Shown: piece by piece, positions 1 through 5,879 of the stretch
How the letters are laid out: every line of letters begins with the position of its first letter
How positions within the stretch are numbered: position 1 is the stretch's first letter
Source: Methanosarcinaceae archaeon
GTDB taxonomy: Archaea > Halobacteriota > Methanosarcinia > Methanosarcinales > Methanosarcinaceae
Reading direction: 5' to 3'
Length of the DNA: 6,217 nt
NCBI GenBank assembly: GCA_030609665.1
Contig: JAUWBW010000114.1
Coordinates: forward strand, 1-6,217
Program-made: the position numbers and the translations under genes
Notes under the pieces: model-generated
The model's input: the letters and a program-made list of their open reading frames with translations, nothing else
Told to the model about the DNA's origin: nothing
The model's database searches: none

Positions 1-1122
1 ACCTTTTCCCTTGACACCGGTTGTCAATTTTTCGGTCAGGTACATCAATCCGCCACATTCCGCATAGATCGGTAACCCGGCGGCAGAAGCCTCTTTGATG
101 TCATTTCGCATCGACTTATTCGCTTCCAGTTCAGCCGCAAACAGTTCAGGATAACCGCCACCGATGTAGAGTCCATCCACATCCGGCAGGTGTGTATCAT
201 GGATTGGACTAAAGTATTTGATATTCGCTCCTGCAAGTTCAAGCAGTTCGATATTATCATGATAATAGAAATTGAACGCCTCATCCAGTGCAACACCGAT
301 CGTTGGGCGGGTGCCGGTGTCTTTTAGTGAACGTGGCGTAAATATAGTGCTAGTACTTTTTGGTTTTTCCAGGGGTCTGGCACTTTTCGCTATCTCGATC
401 ACCCGGTCAATATCAATTCCTTTAGTGATTATATTCTCGATCGCACCTATCCGCTCATCAAAATCGTCCACCCGCCGCCGACCCTCAAGCGCGGGAACAA
501 GTCCCAGATGCCGCATGGATATCTGCATTGAATTATCCCGTGGGATTATTCCTATAACAGGCAAACCGGTGTAGTGTTCAATAGCCTCTTTTGTCTTTTT
601 GGCATGCCGTCCGCCACCGACATTGTTCAGGATGACCCCTGTGATATTCACATCAGGATCAAAGTTCTTGTAACCATTGACAAGAGCCGCAGCAGAGCGA
701 GTTATACTTCTTGCATTGATAATGAGAATTACGGGACAATCGAGTTGTTTTGCCACCTGCGCAGTGCTTCCAAGGTCTGTAAAACTCTCAAACCCCTCAT
801 ACAACCCTCGAACACCCTCAATTATCGCAATATCCGCGCCGCCGTCACCCTCACATGCGTGTGTATAAACATCAAGTACTGCGTTTTTGTCCATCAGGTA
901 CCCATCAATATTCCTGGCGCGTCGTCCTGTGATCTCGGAGTGGTAACTTGGGTCGATATAATCCAGCCCGACCTTGAACGGTTGCACATTGTACCCGCGC
1001 GCGATTAGTGCTGCAAGTATTCCGATAGTGATCGTTGTCTTTCCAGACGATGAGCGGTCTGCCGATAACAGCACGCGCGGGATTGATATGGTTTCGGTTG
1101 ATGGCGGGTTTGTTTGTGTCAT
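1..1122 (-). CDS. cfbB: Ni-sirohydrochlorin a,c-diamide synthase CfbB (C-terminus beyond window)
   Basis: Cytoplasmic amidotransferase of the CobB/CbiA family. In F430 synthesis it uses ATP and glutamine to amidate the a and c acetate side chains of Ni-sirohydrochlorin. The frame is open from ATG 1122 to the window edge, giving 374 residues; family members are usually about 450-490, so roughly the last 100 are missing. The N-terminal synthetase domain has a P-loop-like ADRSSSGKTT at residues 21-30, GLDYIDPSYH soon after, and EGVRGLYEG at 102-110. The glutamine amidotransferase domain shows GLYIGGGYPE and YAECGG, with nucleophile Cys356; its later catalytic His lies outside. The ATG lies about 20 residues before the P-loop, with no better start nearby and no Shine-Dalgarno. 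Assignment to CfbB rather than cobalamin CbiA rests on neighbouring cfbA, E, D and C. A MITE-like insertion separates it from cfbC. Confidence 0.93.
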   Translation of the reverse strand, partial: MTQTNPPSTETISIPRVLLSADRSSSGKTTITIGILAALIARGYNVQPFKVGLDYIDPSYHSEITGRRARNIDGYLMDKNAVLDVYTHACEGDGGADIAIIEGVRGLYEGFESFTDLGSTAQVAKQLDCPVILIINARSITRSAAALVNGYKNFDPDVNITGVILNNVGGGRHAKKTKEAIEHYTGLPVIGIIPRDNSMQISMRHLGLVPALEGRRRVDDFDERIGAIENIITKGIDIDRVIEIAKSARPLEKPKSTSTIFTPRSLKDTGTRPTIGVALDEAFNFYYHDNIELLELAGANIKYFSPIHDTHLPDVDGLYIGGGYPELFAAELEANKSMRNDIKEASAAGLPIYAECGGLMYLTEKLTTGVKGKG

Positions 1123-1146
1123 GTGTGTGGTAATATAGTTAAGTAC

Positions 1147-1156
1147 CTAATATTTA
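1147..1156 (-). promoter_or_regulatory. Possible TATA box of cfbB
   Basis: On the minus strand this reads CTAAATATTA, ending about 25 nt before the cfbB ATG. An archaeal TATA box here would place the transcript start at or next to the ATG, matching the missing Shine-Dalgarno (leaderless start). It coincides with the target duplication (AAATATTA on this strand) of the adjacent element, so a second copy lies on the far side. The call rests on AT content and spacing only. Confidence 0.3.
1148..1155. repeat. Left target-site duplication, copy 1
   Basis: TAATATTT here is repeated exactly at 1336-1343, directly flanking the 180-bp element. The match can be read as 10 bp (CCTAATATTT at 1146-1155 and 1334-1343), because the element itself ends in CC. 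The 8-bp reading agrees with the right-hand element, which has a different 8-bp duplication at the equivalent boundary. Confidence 0.7.
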
Positions 1157-1335
1157 GTTCATTCTAACATCGTATGGGTGACATCACTATCCCGGATATA
1201 TCGCCAAATATGCAATGGCATTGCTTGAATTAATGGACAGGATGAACAGGATTGACAAGATACAAGTGGCTCGCCCCATCCTGTAAATCCTGTTCATCCT
1301 GTCTAATACTTATCGGCTCAATGTTGAGACAATCC
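1156..1335 (+). mobile_element. MITE-like non-coding element, left copy
   Basis: This 180-bp segment is about 84% identical, by hand alignment, to the reverse complement of 6017-6195. It begins AGTTCATTCTAACAT and ends ATGTTGAGACAATCC. The ends are imperfect inverted repeats, more degraded here than in the right copy. It is flanked by the direct repeat TAATATTT and contains a 26-nt-arm hairpin (1236-1303). It has no plausible coding capacity, so it would need a transposase in trans. It lies between cfbC and cfbB. Removing it with one target duplication leaves about 44 bp between the genes, so it most likely inserted into a formerly short operon junction. The mobilising family is unknown; 8-bp duplications occur in several insertion-sequence families, including ISL3, IS6, IS66 and IS256. 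Confidence 0.78.
1236..1303. repeat. Internal hairpin of left MITE, CAGGAT units
   Basis: The arms are 1236-1261 and 1278-1303, pairing at 24 of 26 positions around a 16-nt loop (ACAAGTGGCTCGCCCC). Each arm is built from three copies of a 9-nt unit around ACAGGAT. It would form a strong stem-loop in RNA of either strand, here in the cfbC-cfbB spacer. It lacks a following U-tract in the gene direction, so it is not a standard intrinsic terminator. Confidence 0.8.
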
Positions 1336-1343
1336 TAATATTT
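1336..1343. repeat. Left target-site duplication, copy 2
   Basis: Second exact copy of TAATATTT, on the cfbC side of the left element. See 1148-1155 for boundary ambiguity. Confidence 0.7.
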
Positions 1344-1354
1344 GCAGATATCGA

Positions 1355-2158
1355 TTATCGTGTAAGTTCGCGCAGCCTCTCATCATCAAGTGCATTTGCC
1401 ATTACTGACTTGTTCCTTGACATGATCGCACGTGCAAGGTTACGGTATACCTGTGCGATCTCGGAATCAGGTGCTTTCTCCAACACTGAAAATCCGTCCC
1501 GTTCACAATCCTGGACGATCTGTTCCTTTGGAATAAATGCGATAAGTTCGCTTCCGATCTCCTCGGCAAATTTACCGACGATCTCTTCCTCTCGGCTGAC
1601 ATTGCGGGCATTGCAGATCACACCACTAAGCGGGGTGTTGATCTTGGACAGGCCGCGACAGATGTTGTTTGCCGCATACAGTGGCATATATTCACCGGAT
1701 GTGAGCACATAAGCCTCACTGACCAGACCTTTCCTGATAGGTGCCACAAATCCTCCGCATACGATATCGCCTGGCACGTCATAGATGACAAGGTCACACT
1801 CTTCCTGCACCTTTGAGATCTTCTTAAGTTTCTGGATCGCCACAATGATCCCGCGTCCTGCGCATCCGATCCCTGGCTCAGGTCCGCCGACTTCTACACA
1901 TTTGACGCCATTGTAACCTTCAAAGACCACATCATCCTCTGTGATATCAACACCGCTTCGTATGAGGTCAAGGATAGTTGGTATCCTTTTGCCGCCAAGC
2001 AGTGTGATGGATGAATCGCTTTTTGGGTCGCATCCGATGATCATGACCTTGTAACCCTCATCAGCACATGCGGCAGCAACGTTGGATGCCGTACTTGATT
2101 TGCCGATACCGCCTTTGCCGTATATTGCTATGATCTTCGGTTTTTTAGAATCGTTCAT
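1355..2158 (-). CDS. cfbC: Ni-sirohydrochlorin a,c-diamide reductive cyclase, NifH-like reductase CfbC
   Basis: ATP-dependent iron-sulfur electron donor to CfbD, homologous to nitrogenase NifH. With CfbD it drives the six-electron reduction and lactam closure that yield seco-F430. From ATG 2158 the protein has 267 residues: Walker A GKGGIGKSS at 14-22, GCDPKSDSS at 42-50, and two Cys expected to hold a dimer-bridging 4Fe-4S cluster, Cys99 in GIGCAGRG and Cys134 in DIVCGGF. Arg102 sits where NifH has the Arg that some bacteria ADP-ribosylate. A longer frame starts at GTG 2191, overlapping the cfbD stop as GTGA. ATG 2158 is preferred because NifH-type proteins start just before the IAIYGKGG strand, and AGGGATGAT precedes it. 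It is immediately downstream of cfbD and surely cotranscribed. The assignment over NifH proper or ChlL/BchL comes from context. Confidence 0.95.
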   Translation of the reverse strand: MNDSKKPKIIAIYGKGGIGKSSTASNVAAACADEGYKVMIIGCDPKSDSSITLLGGKRIPTILDLIRSGVDITEDDVVFEGYNGVKCVEVGGPEPGIGCAGRGIIVAIQKLKKISKVQEECDLVIYDVPGDIVCGGFVAPIRKGLVSEAYVLTSGEYMPLYAANNICRGLSKINTPLSGVICNARNVSREEEIVGKFAEEIGSELIAFIPKEQIVQDCERDGFSVLEKAPDSEIAQVYRNLARAIMSRNKSVMANALDDERLRELTR

Positions 2159-2187
2159 TTTATCATCCCTATTATCACTAATATAGG

Positions 2188-3306
2188 TCACTCTTCCTTT
2201 GCGACTTCACGCAATGTTGCACCGAACTCGGATTCCACAATGTTGTTAACTCCAAGTGTCTTTGGGTGCAGGTCGATCTCAACGATCACGTAATCGTGTC
2301 CCATTTCCTTCATAGGCAAGACCTGTCTCGGACCGTTGGTCACTGAAATAATTTCCATTCCCGAGATGCTTTCCATAGGAATTGCATGCGGAACTCCGGT
2401 TATAACCACGAAATCGTAATCACTGTACTTTTCCTCAATGAGTTTGCCGGCGATGTCACCTGCGATCGGGTACTCGTCCATTCCACCGATGATATGATGA
2501 ATCCTGATACCGCGCTCATTGAAGTCATCCATAATGCACTTTGCATGATGGCGTACACGTGGAAGCCCAAGTGTGTCATCAATATTTGCCATGTTCACGA
2601 TATTTGACTCAACACCGAGTTGTTTTGCGATCTCATTCACAGCAACCGTAATATCGGCAAACATGTATCCTGTTTCCTTTTTCGCGTTCATGATGGTTAT
2701 GCCGCGCTTGCCTTCCTTCAAGAGATCGATGATATGCTGTGCAACCTTGTATTTCACATCACCGCGTGATGGTGCAAGATACTCCTTACTTGCTGCACCG
2801 TGGCGTTTCTCAACCATGGTCGCTTCTTCGAGCAGGACTTTCTGGCGGTCGAATTCTTTCTCAGTAATAATCCCTGAATCCAGTGCGGATTCGAGTGCGA
2901 ACAGCACACCTTTGGTATTGTTTCGATACCCTGCATGTACTTCCACTTCAATGACAGGAACATCAAGGTTTGCTTCCAAAACAGCATCATGCAGTTCTTC
3001 CCCGATAATCATGCTCACGCATGTTCCGACGATACCAATGAGTTTCGGGTTGAACATCTCAGTAACTTTTTCCAAAAGCGCAACAAGTTCATCATGTCCG
3101 CCAAACACGAATCCATTTTCATCAAGAGATGTCGTGACTACGTGTATCCCGTCTTCTTCAAGCAGCCTTGCATGTTTGAAAGAACACCCGGGAGGTCCGT
3201 GCAGTATCGCAACATCGACATTCAGGTCACGCAATGTATAAAGTGCGGCAACAATTGAACTGGGACGCGGGTGTATGATCGAAATCTCTTTTTTTTCTTT
3301 CTCCAT
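2188..3306 (-). CDS. cfbD: Ni-sirohydrochlorin a,c-diamide reductive cyclase, NifD-like catalytic subunit CfbD
   Basis: Catalytic component of the CfbCD complex. It binds Ni-sirohydrochlorin a,c-diamide and receives electrons from CfbC to form the seco-F430 product. Its 372 residues are short beside NifD or NifK, as expected for the minimal single-subunit CfbD type. Conserved features are HPRPSSIVAALYTL at 12-25, HGPPGCSFKHARLL with Cys41, GIVGTCVSMIIGEEL with Cys96, and GLPRVRHHAKC with Cys257. Cys41 and Cys96 are the natural cluster-ligand candidates by analogy with nitrogenase-like proteins. The C-terminus has VTNGPRQVLPMKEMGHDY, typical of this group. ATG 3306 has a strong Shine-Dalgarno 5 nt upstream. 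Its TGA stop overlaps the alternative GTG of cfbC, indicating coupled expression. No frameshift or missing motif is apparent. Confidence 0.95.
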   Translation of the reverse strand: MEKEKKEISIIHPRPSSIVAALYTLRDLNVDVAILHGPPGCSFKHARLLEEDGIHVVTTSLDENGFVFGGHDELVALLEKVTEMFNPKLIGIVGTCVSMIIGEELHDAVLEANLDVPVIEVEVHAGYRNNTKGVLFALESALDSGIITEKEFDRQKVLLEEATMVEKRHGAASKEYLAPSRGDVKYKVAQHIIDLLKEGKRGITIMNAKKETGYMFADITVAVNEIAKQLGVESNIVNMANIDDTLGLPRVRHHAKCIMDDFNERGIRIHHIIGGMDEYPIAGDIAGKLIEEKYSDYDFVVITGVPHAIPMESISGMEIISVTNGPRQVLPMKEMGHDYVIVEIDLHPKTLGVNNIVESEFGATLREVAKEE

Positions 3307-3311
3307 GTTAT

Positions 3312-3317
3312 CTCCTC
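3312..3317 (-). promoter_or_regulatory. Shine-Dalgarno site of cfbD
   Basis: GAGGAG on the minus strand, 5 nt before ATG 3306. It is the clearest ribosome binding site in the cluster and fixes the cfbD start, in contrast to cfbE and cfbB, which have none. Confidence 0.75.
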
Positions 3318-3340
3318 ATTTTGGTACGCCGTATTATTTC

Positions 3341-3351
3341 TTATTTATTAT
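3341..3351 (-). promoter_or_regulatory. Possible TATA box of cfbD-cfbC
   Basis: ATAATAAATAA on the minus strand, inside a very AT-rich tract (about 3331-3385). A start about 25 nt downstream would give a leader of some 15-20 nt that still contains the GAGGAG site. The position suits a promoter for cfbDC independent of cfbE, which the 269-bp gap would favour. Other AT-rich candidates exist nearby, so the exact box is uncertain. Confidence 0.35.
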
Positions 3352-3418
3352 AGTTATGTACATAATTTTTGAGATTTTTTAATTTATTCTGGATAAAATG
3401 AATCATGGCAAAGAAAAT

Positions 3419-3492
3419 AAACCACAGAGAACACGGAGGACACAGAGAGTCGTTGTTTTTTCTCTGTGTCCCTCCGTGTCCTCTGTGGTTTT
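3419..3492. repeat. CACAGAG-type palindromic dispersed repeat
   Basis: A long imperfect palindrome: the left arm (3419-3449) begins AAACCACAGAGAACACGGAG and the right arm (3460-3492) ends GTCCTCTGTGGTTTT. The arms pair over about 30 bp with one bulge and one or two mismatches, around a loop of about 10 nt. In cfb direction it forms a large hairpin followed by a few A and T bases between cfbE and cfbD, so it could act as a processing site, stability element or weak terminator. Similar CACAGAG palindromes recur in many environmental bacterial and archaeal genomes. A plus-strand frame over it (3398-3583) is a repeat artefact. No clear target duplication was found. Confidence 0.75.
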
Positions 3493-3575
3493 CCAAACCA
3501 TTCCAGAAGATAATAAAAAGGCTCTAATTTTTCATTGTTTGGTTTTTAACTATAATTTTGATATTACTTTAATGT

Positions 3576-4982
3576 CTACCTAAAGCATTTGACACAGGAT
3601 AATATCAGGTCATCTGTACCGGCAATTCCGGATGCAACCGACAGCCCCAGTGAAAGTGAATCTGCATAATGTGTATTTTTATGTTTGACCGCACGCATTC
3701 TCTCACCAACAAGGATAAGTTCATCGATATTTTTACCTTGCTGTTGCAGGAATCCAGATACATCTTCGGGGGGCAATCCTTCACACACCTGTGCGGCTTC
3801 TTCTCCAAGTACCATGATGATCCTGCCCTTTTTCTTAATTTGAATTGTATTTGCGTATGCAAGCGATTTTTCAGCGGATATTATATTCATTCCTGAATTG
3901 GAATTGTCGATCAATGTCTTGCCTTCAAATACCTGCTCGCACATTCTGCCGCTAAGACCTTCAAAGTCGGCCAATGTATTTCTGATGTCGTCGAGTTCGA
4001 CACCCATTTCAAGTGCAGCAGTTGCGGCAGCAGCCATTGCGGTAGTATATGATCCCACATCGTAACCGGGCTGTGCGTTGGCGACAGACATCCAATTGCC
4101 GGAATTCATGATGATCGTATATTCGTCGAGTGTAAGGTTCACATCACCTGTACAATCTTTTGAATCGCTAAAGGTGACCGTTTTCACGGAATCATTCAGG
4201 GTACGACCTGTTGCTGCATCGTCTGTGCAATTTATGACTATTGTGCTGCCGGGTTTGGCATTGTCAAGCATCTGCATTTTTGCATCACTTGCCCATGCCG
4301 TTCCATTTGCGATCTTGTAGTCCTGTGTAAGCGTGGTCAGGATGCCGATGTCAGCATATCCTGTGCCGCCAATCGATACTTCAAATATGTATACGTCCGG
4401 TGCAATGTTGGGTTTGGAATTGGAATTGGAATTTGCTGATATGTATGATGCAGTCTTGTCCACTGCATGAAGGATGCTCCCGGGTGCAATGCTAAGTCCC
4501 TGATGTATCAGGGACGGTGTGTTATTCTCCCAGTATTCGAGTCCGCGGGTTGTGTGGAGTACAACACTCAATTTGCGTGACAGCATGTCAGCAAGAATTG
4601 ATGCCGTACTTGTTTTTGCTTTTGTGCCTGTGATCTCGATGATCTTTGCACCTGCAATCGTCTTGTCGTGGGATAGTATCTCGCCAACGATCTTGTGATG
4701 TGTGACAATTTCCTTACCCATGTCGCGAGCCTGTTGCAACATCTCATAATTCCGGTCAAGATGTACGGGGGCAACGACTATGTCGAGATTATCGACAGGG
4801 ATCGGGTCTTTTGATGTCCTGATATCAAAATTGTCCTGCAGGTCAGCAAGAATGGCAGGGTCTACAGTATTATATACGTCAATAGCGCTCACGTTGTAGC
4901 CGAGTTGTACCAATTTCTGTGCAATGATAATCCCGCCGTGTGTCAGGTCAAGCACAGCGGCGTTATTTTGACCTGTAGCCAT
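3576..4982 (-). CDS. cfbE: Coenzyme F430 synthetase CfbE (Mur ligase-like)
   Basis: Last enzyme of F430 synthesis: ATP activates the g-propionate side chain of seco-F430 so it cyclises to the carbocyclic ring of F430. The protein has 468 residues and Mur ligase architecture. An N-terminal Rossmann-like part (about 1-110) includes AVLDLTHGGIIIAQKLVQLGY. The central ATPase domain has P-loop GTKAKTST at 119-126 and FEVSIGGTGYADIGILTTL at 200-218, whose Glu201 is a likely metal ligand. The C-terminal domain has GLSGRMCE, LIDNSNSGMN and VLGEE. The P-loop has Ala where the Mur consensus GTxGKT has Gly. NSNSNS at 184-189 is encoded by a short hexamer repeat. ATG 4982 is not preceded by a Shine-Dalgarno but lies about 30 nt after a strong TATA, suggesting leaderless translation. 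Gaps are 91 bp to cfbA and 269 bp to cfbD. Confidence 0.93.
   Translation of the reverse strand: MATGQNNAAVLDLTHGGIIIAQKLVQLGYNVSAIDVYNTVDPAILADLQDNFDIRTSKDPIPVDNLDIVVAPVHLDRNYEMLQQARDMGKEIVTHHKIVGEILSHDKTIAGAKIIEITGTKAKTSTASILADMLSRKLSVVLHTTRGLEYWENNTPSLIHQGLSIAPGSILHAVDKTASYISANSNSNSKPNIAPDVYIFEVSIGGTGYADIGILTTLTQDYKIANGTAWASDAKMQMLDNAKPGSTIVINCTDDAATGRTLNDSVKTVTFSDSKDCTGDVNLTLDEYTIIMNSGNWMSVANAQPGYDVGSYTTAMAAAATAALEMGVELDDIRNTLADFEGLSGRMCEQVFEGKTLIDNSNSGMNIISAEKSLAYANTIQIKKKGRIIMVLGEEAAQVCEGLPPEDVSGFLQQQGKNIDELILVGERMRAVKHKNTHYADSLSLGLSVASGIAGTDDLILSCVKCFR
4416..4433. repeat. GGAATT hexanucleotide repeat inside cfbE
   Basis: Three exact tandem GGAATT units on the plus strand, read as Asn-Ser pairs (NSNSNS) in CfbE between TASYISA and KPNIAPDVYIFE. 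This lies just before the strand carrying Glu201, in a likely surface loop. A change by one unit would keep frame, so length variation between strains would be tolerated. Confidence 0.7.
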
Positions 4983-5002
4983 GTTCTGTTAATTTGTTTT
5001 AG

Positions 5003-5023
5003 TATATATTTTATAAATATATA
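5003..5023 (-). promoter_or_regulatory. TATA box region of cfbE, probable leaderless promoter
   Basis: The minus strand carries an uninterrupted A/T tract with TATATATTTATA followed by AAATATATA. The TTTATAAA core lies about 26-35 nt upstream of ATG 4982, so transcription would begin within a few bases of the start codon. No Shine-Dalgarno exists in between (AACAGAAC precedes the ATG). This is the best TATA match in the window and implies cfbE can be transcribed separately from cfbA. Confidence 0.55.
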
Positions 5024-5073
5024 GTGCAAGTTAATTCGACCGGAGGGATAATTTTCTCGCGTTAATTTCCGGT

Positions 5074-5469
5074 TTACAATGCTTCCTGTGCTCTTTTGAA
5101 CACAAGGTCAGCGATCAACTCGTCACCGCCAAGAGGCTTTCCGTACACGATCGTGACGTTATTGCCATCAAGTTGGATACTTGTCTTCTCACTACCTTCT
5201 TCAAGACCGAGTATTTTTGGTATATCCTTTGTGATATGTACACCGGATGCAAGAAATACCGGAACTGCTGCAATGGTTGTAACGCCTGTGCCTGCAAATG
5301 ATGCAAGTGCATCCTCAATACTTGGCTCGTTCATGTTCATGAATCCGACCTTTACAACAACATCCGTGTGTTTGCCTGCGATATTATTGGCAACACTTTC
5401 TACGATCTCTTTGTTGTATGGAAGTTTACTGCCGTGTCCAATTGCTAATACTCCTAATTTTTCACTCAT
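5074..5469 (-). CDS. cfbA: Sirohydrochlorin nickelochelatase CfbA (small CbiX type)
   Basis: First committed enzyme of F430 synthesis: inserts Ni2+ into sirohydrochlorin. The same small chelatase class can also insert cobalt for cobalamin, so it may serve both pathways. At 131 residues it is the short single-domain CbiXS form, which works as a homodimer. Metal and catalytic histidines are visible as His12 in LAIGHGSKLPYN and His78 in VPVFLASGVHITKDIP, in their usual places; MNMNEPSIEDAL at 44-55 is the conserved middle motif with Glu48. ATG 5469 is supported by GAGGT 6 nt upstream and by the family N-terminus starting right at the first strand. It is first in the cluster, with cfbE 91 bp downstream. 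No histidine-rich insertion is present. Confidence 0.95.
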   Translation of the reverse strand: MSEKLGVLAIGHGSKLPYNKEIVESVANNIAGKHTDVVVKVGFMNMNEPSIEDALASFAGTGVTTIAAVPVFLASGVHITKDIPKILGLEEGSEKTSIQLDGNNVTIVYGKPLGGDELIADLVFKRAQEAL

Positions 5470-5475
5470 ATTGAT

Positions 5476-5480
5476 ACCTC
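5476..5480 (-). promoter_or_regulatory. Shine-Dalgarno site of cfbA
   Basis: GAGGT on the minus strand, 6 nt before ATG 5469. It supports that start and shows that cfbA is translated from a leadered transcript. Confidence 0.6.
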
Positions 5481-5585
5481 ATTGTTATGTTGATTTCAGT
5501 AGCACAAAGACAATTGGTTGTGTTACCATCGTTGGTTTTACTGTAATGGTTATTAGATTTAACACTTTTGAGTCATTGCCTGAGA

Positions 5586-5597
5586 CAAAAATATAAC
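5586..5597 (-). promoter_or_regulatory. Possible TATA box of cfbA
   Basis: AGTTATATTTTT on the minus strand, about 117 nt before the cfbA ATG. It would give a leader of roughly 90 nt. A second AT-rich site, GTTAAATCTAATAA near 5549-5560, is an alternative with a shorter leader. The sequence does not decide between them. Confidence 0.25.
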
Positions 5598-5628
5598 TTA
5601 ACTATTAATGATACTTGGATGTTGACGC

Positions 5629-5671
5629 GACACTGGTGCCCATCACAAAAACGAAGTTGTCAATCAGTGTC
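5629..5671. repeat. Short inverted repeat upstream of cfbA
   Basis: GACACTG at 5629-5635 and CAGTGTC at 5665-5671 form a perfect 7-bp inverted repeat separated by 29 nt. TTGAC and GTCAA sequences around the arms extend the similarity. It could be a weak hairpin or a paired protein site between cfbA and the decayed regulator; no known operator was recognised. Confidence 0.3.
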
Positions 5672-5744
5672 AAGGGCTAAGGGAGGAAAGTTGCTATTGG
5701 GGATAAGGGCAGCCTTTCAAATGTACGTCGTCCTAATATTAAAT

Positions 5745-5879
5745 ATGCTTTCCAGAAAAACCGAAGACTATCTTGAAGCAATTCTAAACATCACCGATAA
5801 AATTCACCCTCCACTGCCAACGAGATCAGAGGACTGGTCACAGGTTTTTGTTCCTTCTGATTATTGTTTATGGGATTAA
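5745..5879 (+). pseudogene. Truncated remnant of a DtxR/MntR-family metalloregulator
   Basis: From ATG 5745 the frame reads MLSRKTEDYLEAILNITD, matching the start of archaeal DtxR/MntR-type regulators, whose first helix carries a KxEDYLEAI pattern. After residue 18 the sequence (KIHPPLPTRSEDW onward) no longer resembles the winged-helix DNA-binding region, and TAA at 5877 ends it at 44 residues against 120-150 or more for the family. In the next frame, 5881-5937 reads RHEFTAMKVL and ends SSEEAK, faintly recalling the RHE helix of the family; this is weak. A deletion plus frameshift explains both. No Shine-Dalgarno is present. The frame can be extended back to 5568, but that part looks non-coding. 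Chance similarity over 18 residues remains possible. Confidence 0.4.

Noticed and set aside
272..1008. Plus-strand open frames on the left side
   Set aside because: They are antisense to the intact CobB/CbiA-type frame of cfbB, which runs unbroken to the window edge.
1120..1140. Resemblance of the cfbB start region (ATATTACCACACAC) to the MITE end (ATATTACCCACACA)
   Set aside because: The match is short, needs a base shift, and lies outside the element boundaries set by the target duplication; chance is the simpler reading.
1236..1303. CRISPR-like array from repeated CAGGAT units
   Set aside because: The units are 9 nt with no spacers and form a hairpin; nothing resembles 25-37-nt repeats with unique spacers or cas genes.
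2573..3241. Plus-strand open frame of 222 codons
   Set aside because: It lies wholly antisense to cfbD, whose protein has all family motifs; the frame is serine-rich and matches nothing I recognise, as expected for a shadow.
3398..3583. Possible 61-residue gene starting MNHGKENKPQRTRRTQR
   Set aside because: The frame translates the CACAGAG palindrome itself, a well-known source of spurious predicted proteins, and has no ribosome binding site.
5040..5076. Terminator after cfbA from the ACCGGA and TCCGGT inverted repeat
   Set aside because: The stem is only 6 bp with a long loop and no U-tract directly after it, so it is too weak to annotate.
5470..5620. Cobalamin or nickel riboswitch in the cfbA leader
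   Set aside because: No recognisable conserved core or consistent multi-stem fold was found; only scattered TTGGTT direct repeats occur.
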